A DNA stretch of 64,000 nucleotides from Mesodorylaimus sp. YZB2_4. Its lineage: Eukaryota; Nematoda; Enoplea; Dorylaimida; Dorylaimidae. The stretch covers positions 372,001-436,000 of the forward strand of contig JASANH010001455.1 in assembly GCA_030248295.1 (NCBI GenBank), written 5' to 3'. The notes under the pieces were generated by a model that saw only the letters and a program-made list of their open reading frames with translations, did not search any database and was not told the origin of the DNA. The position numbers were made by a program, and so were the translations under genes. Below are positions 31,801 to 42,716 of this stretch, one piece after another; the first letter of the stretch is position 1, and each line of letters opens with the position of its first letter.

Positions 31801-34800
31801 TGGGGCCGATCAAATCAACCACATGCGATACCGATCGATCACAGATCCTATTGATCTCATGATCGATCAAAGGCCCTTAATCGGTAGTTATCGATCAAAA
31901 CCGACCAGACTACTTTAAATCGATTCACAGATCCCATTGATCATGACCACGGACGATCCGATTGATCAGATATGGCATGATTGGCCACTCTATCGATCGG
32001 ACAACTTACAGCTGATAGCAATCACCGATCAATCAAAGACTCCAAAATCAAATGCCACAATTGGCAACTAGATCACACATCTGACACGATCCACATCGAT
32101 CTTACAAGTCAGCCCCACTATATGATTCACTTACGTTGTAGGTCACATCCAACCACAAAGTCAATAATCGCGGCATGGAATGATGCACGTATCTCGAACC
32201 GAATTCCAATGATTTCGCATAATGATTCATCGTTGCCGCCACGTAACGATAGTGTGCCGATGTCCCCTACAAAATCAAACTGATGTCTCCTCAGTGAATC
32301 AAGATCAATCAGATATTCTGATCCTATCGATCTCATGATCCATTAGAGATCATATTTATTTGAGATCGATAAGAAATCCTATTGATCTCACGATCGATCA
32401 GGGATCCTATTGATCTCGTGATCGATTAGATATCATATTGATCGCTTACGCCACCACTTCAGGCATCACTTACGGGTTCAGACGATTGCAAAATCTGATC
32501 GCAATGTACGCCACTATAATAATGGCCTTCTTCCCAATTTGGAAAAATATCGTGCTTAGTTATGTATTCGTAAGAACGATATATTTTATCAGTTTCCATC
32601 AATGAAAATTCTCGACAATAATTCGAAAAAAGAAGTTGAGCCTAAACGAAAGAAATTTTTTTCAATAATTAACCAAATTAAGTTTCAGAAAAAAGTGATA
32701 AAATATATAATTCTCACAAAATTCATACTGTACCTTAGCGAATGAAAATCTTCGCTCTTCCGAAGCATCTTTGCATCCTTTGATTTCCAATAAATCGCCA
32801 TAATATTGTTTAATACCGAGTTTTAGACAACTAATAGCATCTGCTTTTTTGTCCTCAAACATAAAATAATTGCACTTTTTGACAGGAAATGCCAAATACG
32901 TACTTTATTCCATAATAATTTAGCTTCTTCCATAAACGTTTCGATCAATCCGAATTCCTTGGCTTGAACCAATAAATTCCAGGCAGTTTGATAATGACCA
33001 GTCCTATGCACAAAATGACCACTGTCCAAACGTATCCCAACCTCGCCCCACACGCCTTACTTTCTAGCCACCTTTGCTGCTTCTAACCAGCACGCACCGA
33101 CCGCTTTTTCAGTCTTTTCCGATGGCGGGCCTAATCGAAGGATTTGCTTCCTCAAATCCAATAAATTGTTCAAAATGTCCATAGATGGCTAAATAAACCA
33201 AGTTGGCATTCAAATCACAAAAGAACAAATAAAATATACCTGAACAATTTGAAATCGCTGTTCCCATTCCATGATCAATTCTTCCAACGTTTTCTTCTCT
33301 TCATCGTCATTTTGCTCCAACAATTGCCTCGCCCCTCTATCAATATCCGATAACATATGGAGCCTGAAACAAAAAACAAAAGGAATTTTAAAGGCACTGA
33401 CGACCAGACGTCGATGAATTCCCTACCGCAATATGTAACTGTATCCTCCATCGCACGAACCATTGTCCCTGGTGGCTACGCTGAGTTTCTCCAAAACGTG
33501 ATCTTTGGCCAGCGTTAAGTTCTGATTAAACTCGTCCACATTTTTCGCCCGAGCAGCTACCAATAAATTGCCAATGTCCGATGGCCACGAAGGCGCCGCA
33601 ACAGGATGCTATAAGGTTAAAAATTATATTTTCCACATACAAATATCAAGTCACAAAAATTCCATACCTCAGCTAATTCTTTTTCCAATCCATCCCATTG
33701 TTGCAACTTGAGCAATGCTTCTACCCGATATGGATGCAATTTGTTTTCCCATTCCGAACTAGAAAAAACGCAAGTCAGCACATTTGAGAATTCACCCAAG
33801 TGGAGGCATAAACATTCTAACTAACCCATTCCTCAGTTTTGTCCTCTATTTTAAGAGTCTCAGGTTCAAATCCCACTCAAGGTTTAGGTTTTTGTATTTA
33901 CACTGTCTTCTTTCTCAGTCTCAGGTTCAAATCCAGTCACGGTTGAAGCTTTGGCTTCTTTTCCCGCCTACCTGCCCTCCTCCATCCCAGGTTCAAAACC
34001 CGCTAAGGGTAAGGTTTTGTCTTCTTTTCGTACCCACCTTTATCTGTCCTTCATTCTCAGCGCCCAGGTTCAAATCCCACTCAAGGTTCAGGTTTCTGTA
34101 CACTGTCTTCTTCGTCTCCACCTCCCTTTATCTGTCCTCCTTCTCAGTCTCAGGTTCAAATCCCGCTCACGGTTGAAGTTTTGGCTTCTTTTCCCACCCC
34201 CCTTATCTGTCCCTCAATCTCAGTCTCAGGTTCAAATCCCGCTAAGGGTAAAGTTTTTGTCTTTGCCCCCTGCACCCTTACTCACACCTCAACTTCACAC
34301 GATATGTACTGCCAAAAATTTCCAAGTCTCCTCTGCTTACCTCGATCTGGATACATCACTCAAATATCGTTCGCACATATTAGCTTGATTCAATCCAAGA
34401 AGACAATTGATAAAACGAATATGAGTTTCAATATTTTCCTCCTCGCCACTGCCCGACCGACTTGCGGCTTCCCAAAACGGCAACGCTTCCATATAACTTC
34501 CTGAAAAAAACACTATTATCCCATCCTCCTATAGCACACCTCTGACATACCACTAGCTTCCAATGCCAGTACTTGATCTTTATGAGCACTCTCCCCCGTT
34601 TGTTTCAAAACAGCCAACGCTCCAACCACTCCATCCACATCGGCCAATTCGGCGTAGATTTCCTGAAAAACCAGAAACAAAAAATATCAAAAACTTTTAC
34701 CCTGAGCGGGAGTAGAACCCGCCTATGGTAAAAATCATGTGTACGCAATAAAAAGAACCTCTATTCTTACCTGTACACGTCGTAAATGATGCCCTGAATG

Positions 34801-37800
34801 AGTCTCATTTTGAACTCCTTTCTCTTTCTCCATTTGCATTTCGTAATACATCAGAGCACGTGGAAATGCTTCGAATAGAGCCGCTCGTGCAGACGCCATT
34901 CCTCTGGGCACTTGATCGATAAATCTTTGAACACTGGTCAGCCGATCCCGCGACACTAAAAATATGATGCAATCACACTTTCTTTTCAACCAATCCCACG
35001 ACACACCACATCGCTAGTGCAGCGCCAGTATTCTAAAAAGGTGCGGGTTCGAGTCCCACCAGGGCCACTTGTTTTTCATTCCGTTTCTATTCTTTTTTTG
35101 GAATATGACCCATTCTTTCTACAGTATTTAACATTGTCAATTCACATTACATCGCTAGTGCAGGGCCGGTGCTCACATCATCAGTGGTGCGGGTTCGATT
35201 CCCACCTGGGGCAAATGTTTTTAATTTTGTTGTTTTTTTAAATCTGACCTACATTAATTTTTCTATCTAACATTAATCTAACAGAATAATAAACTCACCT
35301 TGAAGATCCGAATCTTGAACTTTTAACGTCCATTTATATAAAAAATCCAAAATACAAAACACAATGTGAGCAGCGCATCGTTCCAAATTCATATCGTTCA
35401 CCGATTCCCCACTGGCCGACAAACCGCACATTGCTGCTAGCATTTCGTCCAAAATCTAAAACATGACATCTAAATGTTTTCATCATTTGTACACTGGATT
35501 GGCGGACTCGATAATGCGGGTTCGATTCCCACTCGGGGCAATGCTTTTTCATAGTTTCTATCTCTTATTTTTCCAATCTGACCTACAGTATTCCATCAAT
35601 CTAAAATTGTCATTTACAGAACATCCTACTGCGGGGCTGGTATTATCATCGTCAGTGGTAGGGGTTCGACTCCCACTCGGGGCAACGTTTTTTATTCTGC
35701 TTCTATTCTTTGTTTTTCCCTGACATATTCCTTCTATCTATCTAACATTGTCAGTTCACATCCACATCGCTAGGGCGGGGCTAGTGTTCTTTCATCAGTG
35801 GCGCGGGTTCGATTCCCACTCGGGACAATGCTTTTTCATTATTCCTATTTCTTGTTTTTCTAATCTGACCAACAGAGTGCAGCATTCCATCGATCTAACA
35901 TTGTCATTCACATTGCATCGCTAGTGCAGCGTTTTCTCATCGTCAGTGGTGCGGGTTCGATTCCCACCCAAGGCACATGTTTTTGTTTTCTCCCGAGCTC
36001 TTATTTCAATTCAAAAAGGAGCCTCACCTTTTTTCGGCTAGCTTTCGTTCCTTCCGTGATGCAATGTAGAATAACTTGAGGTAAAATAAATTGAGCAAAT
36101 CCGATATCCATGCTAGCTATTATATCCAAGTCCGTGAATAATATTTTTGCTCGTTCATTTTTCACCTAAAATTTTTTTATAATTTTACAAAAATGATAAG
36201 CATAAAATTCGAATTACCTGATTAATTAAACTCGATAACCACGTTGTCAACCAATCTCGAAATGTCGGCACTTCCGGACTCCCGAATAATAATGCTGGTA
36301 AATTTTCAAAAAATGACGCTTCTTTTTTTCCATCAACTTTATAACTAAAAAACATTTTTCTCTTTACTTTGATCGATCCAACATAAAAACACAAGAAATG
36401 TGTGTTTGTATATCGATTTTGCACAAAAAATGCATGGCTACTCCATATCCCATTCAAACACATGAAGAAAAGGCGGGAAATTCAAAATTTGAAACCTCTT
36501 ATTTTGCCCTGACTTAGGCTCCCTGACTTTTTTAAGCTTGTATGAACGCCTATAGCGCCTATAGAATGCGCTAAAGCCTAAGCTAAAGCGGAAAAAAGTA
36601 AAAAACTTACTTCGTTGACAAAAATGGCATCAAAATTTTTTTCGTTGATTGATCTAATTTTAACCAAATCGAAACAGCATCATCATTTTTTTCAATTCCA
36701 CCATCTCGGCAATCGTATAAACTTAAAATTTGTTGCAACGTCCACGAACAAACGTCGTAAAATGAATCCGAAGCGCCCAAAAGTAATTTCGCCACTTCGC
36801 ATAACAAAGCGCATGGAAATTCATAATTTTGTAAAGTACATTCATCGAATTCATAAAATACTAATTCCGATTGTTGTACGAATAAATTAATCGATAATGG
36901 GTCAGTTCGTAAACGACCAGGATCGACCGCTCCCAAATCGCCCATACAAGTAGCGGCTAAACGCCGAACTCCGATATCCGGATGGCAAAGAGCCGACATC
37001 AAAGTGGTGACCAATTGCGATATTACATGATCCACATTATCCAATTCCAAAATCAATTTATACAATTCTTTTGATCGTCGACGAAGTAAATTTTTCATTC
37101 TTTCTAATGATAATCGTTTTGCATCAGGATGTTCATGTTGTAATAAATTTAAACCAATATTTAAAAGATTTTTTAACGAATAATTATCATCATTAAAATT
37201 TGGACAAAATTGAAGTAATAATTTCGAATCGATCGCCTTCGCCAAAAATGAAATATCATTAATCGGTTGTTTTAAATATTTCGATTGCTTTTCGAAAATA
37301 AATCGTAATAATTCTTCTAAACTCGACGACGAATCAATTTCTAAATCCGATAATAACGGAGTTATAGCCACAAAAACGGGCAGTACAATTTCTTTCATCG
37401 TAACCAAATCGACATTGGTCAAAAGTATCATCCACGCGTGTGCAATATATGGACGAAATCGATCGTGATCAATAATCGATGCAGCTCGAAGAGTCGACAT
37501 CATTTTGGCGCTAATTTCACTCAAAATTTCACCCGAACAAAGTTCCATCCAAATGATTAAACTTCGTAAAGCGATTAATTTTTCATCCAACGGGCCGCGA
37601 GATATAAATTTACCAGTAAATTTTGACAAAATACCCAAAAGTCGAGGGCGTACAAAATCGACAACTTTTTTAGCTTTATCCACCACAATATTATTTTCGT
37701 TTTCTTCGGTTTCGGTTTCGATTAGCAGACGAATTTGACATAACATACCAATTATTCGATCTTTCGCTTCGGCTAAATGCATCGATAATGCGTAGACGCA

Positions 37801-39568
37801 ATTGAATAAATGCCACGTGACGTATTGATTAAAAGCCACGTTATTTTTTATACCATTTTCATCGATTTTTGCGCCTTCATTTTCGACGAATACACAAATC
37901 GATGAACAATCATCCGATACCACATTATCCACCGCCATACGAACCAAAATATGCGATATATTTTCTTTGATCAAATCGTGCTTGGATTTTTCTAATATAT
38001 CCGCAAAGATTTGAAAAATAATCGACGAACCTGAGCATGGCATCGACATTAAAGATGGAACGATATAATGCGCATTTCGTCCAAACCATTTCGTTAAATC
38101 GATATCGACGTAACCATAAAGATTCGATGCTTTTCCGAAATAAAATTCAACAGTTGGAATAAAATTTTCAATATCTTTATTCTCTTGGATATATTCGACG
38201 AGACGATGAACCAATCGATTCATAATACGTTCGCAATATCCGCCATAAACGCGTCGTAGATTGATATTACGTATTTCGCAGACAAAATTCAAAAGTAGGA
38301 ATGATAAATTTGATACATCGTTGTCCTCGAATGGTACGGCGTCAGCGCATATTTCGACTATAATTTCACCATCTTCAAGATCCCGTTTTGTAAACCTAAA
38401 AAAACTAAAATTCTATCAAGCAAACCACAAGAAAAACGAACATACGTTGCTAGCCGGCGATAGAAATTTTTGACCACAGGCGGGCAAATAATTCCTCCAA
38501 GAGAAATAAGAGAATTGAAAGAATCCAAGACCTGAAAGAAAAACTATGAAGACTTCGAAAAGAAAAAACTCAAAATTTACCGTTTCTTTGTCATCCGACC
38601 GAAAAAACGAGCTGTTGCAAAATTTAATAATTTCCGGTGCCAGAGTGGGTCCTAATAAACGCATGTTTTCTTCTCCATAAATCGTAAACATGCGGCAAAT
38701 ACCACGCAATAAGTCCAAAATAGGGCGACGTAATTGCGCAGGCATTTGTGGAAAATTTTCGTACGTGATGATGATAATAGAACGTTCGAACCATTGCGAA
38801 TATTTCAATGGATCCGCGTCGGAAAATGGTGTCTCCAAAAACCGGCCTAAATCGCCTTGGAATAATGCCGCGATACTTGTCATCAACGATGCTACATGAG
38901 TGCCAACAACCAGCAATTCATTCCTGAAAAGTTATCATAACTTTACCACGAATTCATAAAAGGCCGATTTACAAATGGATGTTCAAACTTCGAAAGAGCA
39001 AAACAGAAAATCTCCATCGTACATTATCGATTTTCAGATTTGCTACTCAACGTTAACATTTCTAACAGATTATTGATTGAACAGGCGTGACTCATCTTGA
39101 CTTTTAGAACAAAAAATTTGCGATTTTCGAACATTACGATTAGCGAATTGCTGTAGGTATTTGAAGGTCAATCAGAAAAAACTGAACATTTTACCGGATA
39201 TAAAAACGGACAAAGTCCCTTACTTGCACTCCGAATCGACAGCGCCTTCGATAATGATCTCGAAAAGGGCGAAAAGATTGTCAAGCAAATAAAACGTCCA
39301 TTTTCCAGGCAAAATATTATTGCCAATCAAGATTTCGCTCAGCTGTAAGCAAGTCTGAAAAAAGGAAATATAAAGATTTTATTCTTTGAGAAAAATGAAA
39401 AAATCTTACAGATTTCTCTTTCAAACCACCCGATTCGATATGTTCGCAAAGTAATGCCCAAAAACAGTCGTCTTGACAATCTCCTTTCAAAGCTTGCGCC
39501 AAAGCGCTCCGAAAATTTTCGTCCATCATGTTTACAAGATCGTCCAATTGCATATCCTGACTTTCCAT
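25876..39568 (-). CDS. ATR: ATR checkpoint kinase (PIKK family), short N-terminus
   Basis: This nuclear kinase is activated at stalled forks and single-stranded DNA. The last exon (25876-26913) has the catalytic core: GLGDRHNENIL, HVDFNCLFNRGE, PEIVPFRLTRNMVDAMG, and the FATC end (DRTLLAQMYIGWGAFI). Exon 30171-30319 joins it as FLDNIPVFSTMQRPKKLSL. Exons 30372-30642, 30694-30915 (PTYQFYCCFSQLISRICH), 32474-32641 and many between 32.7 and 36.2 kb hold the FAT domain (GHYQTAWNLLVQAKEFGLIE). A large exon, 36611-38395, has helical repeats and the family block LGAVDPGRL...LSLYDCRD. Upstream exons are about 38.45-38.93 kb, 39224-39354 and 39410-39568. I place the start at the first ATG (39568), preceded by a splice-acceptor-like TTTTTCAG. 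The region before LSLYDCRD is roughly 750 residues shorter than in human ATR. Very long introns hold GATC arrays and T-arm repeats. Confidence 0.9.
27200..28285. repeat. GATCA minisatellite in ATR intron
   Basis: It is nearly a kilobase of GATCA repeats punctuated by GTGGGATA or GTGGGATATATCA. The 27960-28140 part is a clean tandem of a 23 bp unit (GGATAGATCAGATCAGATCA plus GTG), about seven copies. Unique flanks (ACCAGGGTCATCTCTGGATG left, CTCTCCCCTCCCTGCCTG right) recur around a much shorter array at 29874-30090. Confidence 0.9.
28690..29110. repeat. Second copy of the 440-830 repeat
   Basis: It aligns in the same orientation with 440-830 over about 400 bp with scattered substitutions and small gaps. 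It carries the GGGATCAGGACCGGGATAAGG start. It is intronic to ATR and non-coding. Confidence 0.55.
29874..30090. repeat. Short-array paralogue of the 27.2-28.3 kb minisatellite
   Basis: The left flank CCTCAGACGACACCAGGGCC and right flank CCCTCCCTGCCTGTCC...CCCAGGAGGATTCCCTCC match those of 27211-28280. Between them only about 50 bp of GATCAGTGGGATA repeats is present, against about 850 bp in the other copy. Confidence 0.85.
30950..32465. repeat. Degenerate GATC/TGATCA-rich array filling an ATR intron
   Basis: The intron between exons 30694-30915 and 32474-32641 (1.56 kb) is dominated by GATCGATCAGA, TGATCATGATTGATCAGA and CCTATTGATCTCATGATCGA blocks. Units are too diverged for a fixed period by eye. 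No coding sequence is seen. Confidence 0.8.
33840..34270 (+). repeat. Tandem T-arm-like repeats (CAGGTTCAAATCCC) in ATR intron
   Basis: Six copies of a motif close to CAGGTTCAAATCCCNCT occur near 33867, 33923, 33989, 34065, 34152 and 34228. They are followed by alternating CAAGGTTTAGG-like or TAAGGGTAAGG-like and TGTCTTCTTT stretches. GGTTCAAATCC fits a tRNA B-box. Spacing is about 56-87 bp. No A-box or full cloverleaf accompanies the copies. Confidence 0.75.
35000..35990 (+). repeat. Tandem ~145 bp repeats with tRNA T-arm, flanking an ATR exon
   Basis: GGGTTCGANTCCCACC or GGGTTCGATTCCCACTCGGG recurs at about 35045, 35191, 35518, 35662, 35805 and 35953. Each is preceded by CGCTAGTGCAGNGCNGGT... 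CATCAGTGGTGC. Spacing is 143-148 bp except across the ATR exon near 35.3-35.46 kb. Each unit also has CTATCTAACATTGTCANTTCACAT. The unit resembles the 3' half of a tRNA ending GGGGCAA plus spacer. Confidence 0.8.
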
Positions 39569-40019
39569 TTTCGATTCTTTTAGTTTCCCATCAAATAAGT
39601 TCACTGAAAAATCGAATCGATCAAATCTTTGCGTCCACGCTCGACAGACAAATTTTGCGCACTTTTCCCGCCTTTTCTTGTCCTACGTCTTCTGATGCGC
39701 AAGTACGAAGAAATTGCGCGAAATTCAAAACGTATCAAATGTTTGATTCTTCGGACCTGTTTCCCAAACCAATAAACTAAAAAGTGACCTTATTAATTGA
39801 ATCAAAATGCGAAAAGACTTCTTTCCAAGAAAAAACTGGAAATAACGTCGATAGATAGTTGTCTGCTAGAAGCGGGAAAGTTCGCGAGCTGAAGAAAACT
39901 GGTTTACTTTTTGAGCGAATCAGTTCCGGTTTTGTCTTCATTCCGTCAGGGTGAGTAATTTGGTTGGGTATGGAGCGTTGAATTAAATTGTAAAAACTTT
40001 TGTGGAAAGTTTTTGAAAA
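39569..40019. promoter_or_regulatory. Divergent ATR/JOSD promoter with two E2F-type sites
   Basis: The 451 bp region has TTTTCCCGCC at 39663-39672 and its inverse GCGGGAAA at 39872-39879. Both fit the E2F consensus TTTSSCGC. The ATR 5' exon may start at the acceptor-like TTTTTCAG near 39605, implying a 5'UTR intron. E2F control would suit a DNA-damage kinase, but this is inferred from motif only. Confidence 0.5.
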
Positions 40020-42550
40020 ATGACGACGGGAATGTATCACGAGCATCAGAGTATGGCCTTGTGTGCCTTGCATACGTTGAATAATTTATTTCAAGGAATG
40101 GCATTTACGAAAAATTCATTGGATGATATTTGTAAAAGGTGAGAATAAATTAATTTTTGGTTAATTATTGACATTTGCAATCTCTTATAAAAACTTTAAA
40201 AATTTATCTTTTCTAATCTCTCTCACTTGTCAGACCTTGAAAATTTTTTGTGGAAATGTCATCGATTTTTTGTGTTGCAGATTAAGTCCAGATTCAGGAT
40301 TATGGAATCCTCATAAAAGTTGCGTGGGTTTAGGCAATTACGATGTGAACGTCATTATGTCTGCCTTGGAATCGAAGGACTGCGCAGCCGTGTGGTTTGA
40401 TCGAAGAAAGTGAGTCAGTGCTGGGGGGCTGACTGTAAGCTGAAGACTGGTGCTTCTTACATTGTCTTTATTCCATGCATGAGGACATGGAAGAGGGAGG
40501 GGACCCCGAACGGGATTCAGAAACAGCCGAAGCCACGTTTTGACTGGCAGCTCGCAGGCAGGCACGGAAACTAGCATGTCCTGTGTGGATGGATTAAGTG
40601 CATGCTCAAATGTGTTCGAAGGTTTCGTGGAGTGGCAGTGTAAAGATGATTCTACAATAATGACTAAATGGGGCGTTGAGCAGGGGTTTTCGCAATCGTG
40701 TCCCAAGTCCTATCATACAGCAGTGTGACATGGCCGTCATAAATGTAGGACATTTTCTGGATGACTGTGAAAGTGGGCGCAGCTCAATGACAGTATCAGA
40801 TTGCTTGCCTCACATTGAGCTATCTTCTGGGTAGGATGTGCTGGATGCAGATGGTCCCTGATACTATATCACCCAGGGTAGGTTAGCCTGTGCGGCCAGC
40901 ATGACTGCTGGTCGGCAACAGGGCAGAACTGGCTTGGGCCAAAACACCTTTCCCCCCCCCCCCCCCGCTGAGTCGCTTTGTAATTGTGAGCTGTTTTACT
41001 TAAATGAGAAGACAGATGGGGCTTTACACGGATGAGACGCATCACAGCCATAACTGGCAAAGATATGGCCTCGATCTTGCTCGGTCGGCTGAAACAGTGT
41101 GTAGTGCTCGTGTGCTGTGGAAGCCTGGTGCTGAAGATAAGACGATTGGTTCAGATAAGTGCAGGGGTCACTTTTACGAGCATCTTAGAGTTTCCAAATT
41201 TAGACTGGTGTAACCAGTCTTGGCAGGCGTAGGAGGGGGGAGGTTGCGGGACAAAAACTCCGACTGGAGCAGGCATGTCTCTCGACTATACCTACGGCTG
41301 AAACATCAACTCGAGGGGTTAACATCTCCCGGCCAGGGGAGATGTTAACCCGTCTCCTTCTCGCCAAAGCCCCTGCCGGCAGAAGGTCACAGTGTTCTCG
41401 GCCGAGTCCCATAGACCAAATAAGCGATGCTGTGTGATAGGATGGGTGTTTTTGCCTGTGGAGATGGTAGTGCCTCGTCTGGCCGACGCACACGTCTGGG
41501 CAGCCCAGAACCCGTCGGGATGATGTTTCGGGCTCCTGCGACCTGGAGCCTGGTTGAAGGCCTTGAGGCTATCCTGCCTGTTGCACACGAACCCCAAGCG
41601 TTTGTCTAACATCACCATTTCTATTTCAGGGATCCGAGTATGATCGATTTGACAAAAATCGTTGGTTTCATTCTGAACATTCCAAGTGAACCAAAACTGG
41701 GTCCCATTCGAATTCCATTTATTCGACGAAAACATTGGGTACGTGTTTATTGTCTTTTTGGAAAACGGGCCGTAATTGGTGGGGGGCAGGGTTTGGCCGA
41801 TTGGGGCTTGATTGGGGGGGGGGGGGGGGTAATCGTAGCTTGTTCCGGGTTCTTCGTGACGCATCAGGGATGATAGCTTGAGAAGGGCCCAGCGGCTTTT
41901 GAGCTACAAAGATAGGACTGGTTGTTGGTGCTCAAAAGAAAATGGTCTCTTGTAATGCGCCTGGGTCCGTACTGCTGGAGAGAGTGACTACGCTAAAAAC
42001 CCAAGGCAGTCAACCAAGACTTCCGACCTCGTCCGCGATGGGTGACGCTCCCAGATGCCAGCTTTGCGCAGAGTATCGATTGCCAGTCGAGCCTCTTCAC
42101 TCTTCCCCCTCTGGTCCAGCGGGCTGCAGAGTACAGTCAGGAGCAGCCTCGCACAGGCAATCAGTCAGGCCTCCCCGTAAAAATAACAAAAAAAAAAAAA
42201 AAAAAAAAAAAATTAAAAAAAAAAAAAAAAAATCAGTGTCAGGGCCATCGGGGCCTTCCCTGCCTGTGTCCTGGCAACACAACCACATGACTCAAGCAGC
42301 CCCCTGACTTCTACTTCTAGCATAAGTTACACATTCAAATTTGCAGATCGCAATCAGAGAAATCGATGGCACTTATTACAATCTCGATTCAAAATTGGAC
42401 TATCCCGAAGTGGTGGGCGATGGTAGAGCGTTGGTGAAGTGCCTCAGGGAGACATTGCAGTGCAGGGAGAAAGAACTGTTTGTCATCGTCAGCAAAGCCG
42501 TCGAGCGAGACTCGTCGTGGGTGGTCGGTCAAGGACAAGAGTCGAGTTGA
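40020..42550 (+). CDS. JOSD2: Josephin-domain deubiquitinase (JOSD1/2 type)
   Basis: A small cysteine protease that removes ubiquitin. Four exons (40020-40138, 40281-40409, 41630-41738, 42347-42550) total 561 nt and 186 aa, the same size as human JOSD2. It has the catalytic Cys in HEHQSMALCALHTLNNLFQG, LGNYDVNVIMSALE, the catalytic His in IPFIRRKHW, and the third catalytic residue region YYNLDSKL. Josephin covers almost the whole protein, without the UIMs of ataxin-3. Introns 2 and 3 (1.2 and 0.6 kb) contain G and C homopolymers, a poly-A tract with short interruption (42188-42232) and GACTGGAGCAGG repeats. It ends 166 bp from the convergent BBS7 stop. The symbol is chosen by length; JOSD1 is the alternative. 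Confidence 0.9.
41250..41350 (+). repeat. GACTGGAGCAGG-family repeat in JOSD intron 2
   Basis: It starts GCGGGACAAAAACTCCGACT, then GGAGCAGGCATGTCT, ACGGCTGAAACATCAACT and ATCTCCCGGCCAGGGGAGAT. It is the same family as 16815, 44005 and 46285. Copies here and at 46265 are preceded by GGCAGGCG(T/C)AGGA. Confidence 0.6.
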
Positions 42551-42716
42551 TTATTGCCACTTGCGATGGATACTTGTGCCAGCTGGGTGATGTGTGCTGC
42601 ATGGATAGCATACTCGTTCCTTGTGCAAACGCTAGTCACTTATGTATTTTATCCCGAGATTTTTATATTGTGTGTGTTGTGAACATCGAAACTTGATGAA
42701 TGCCTTGTTTGCGTGC

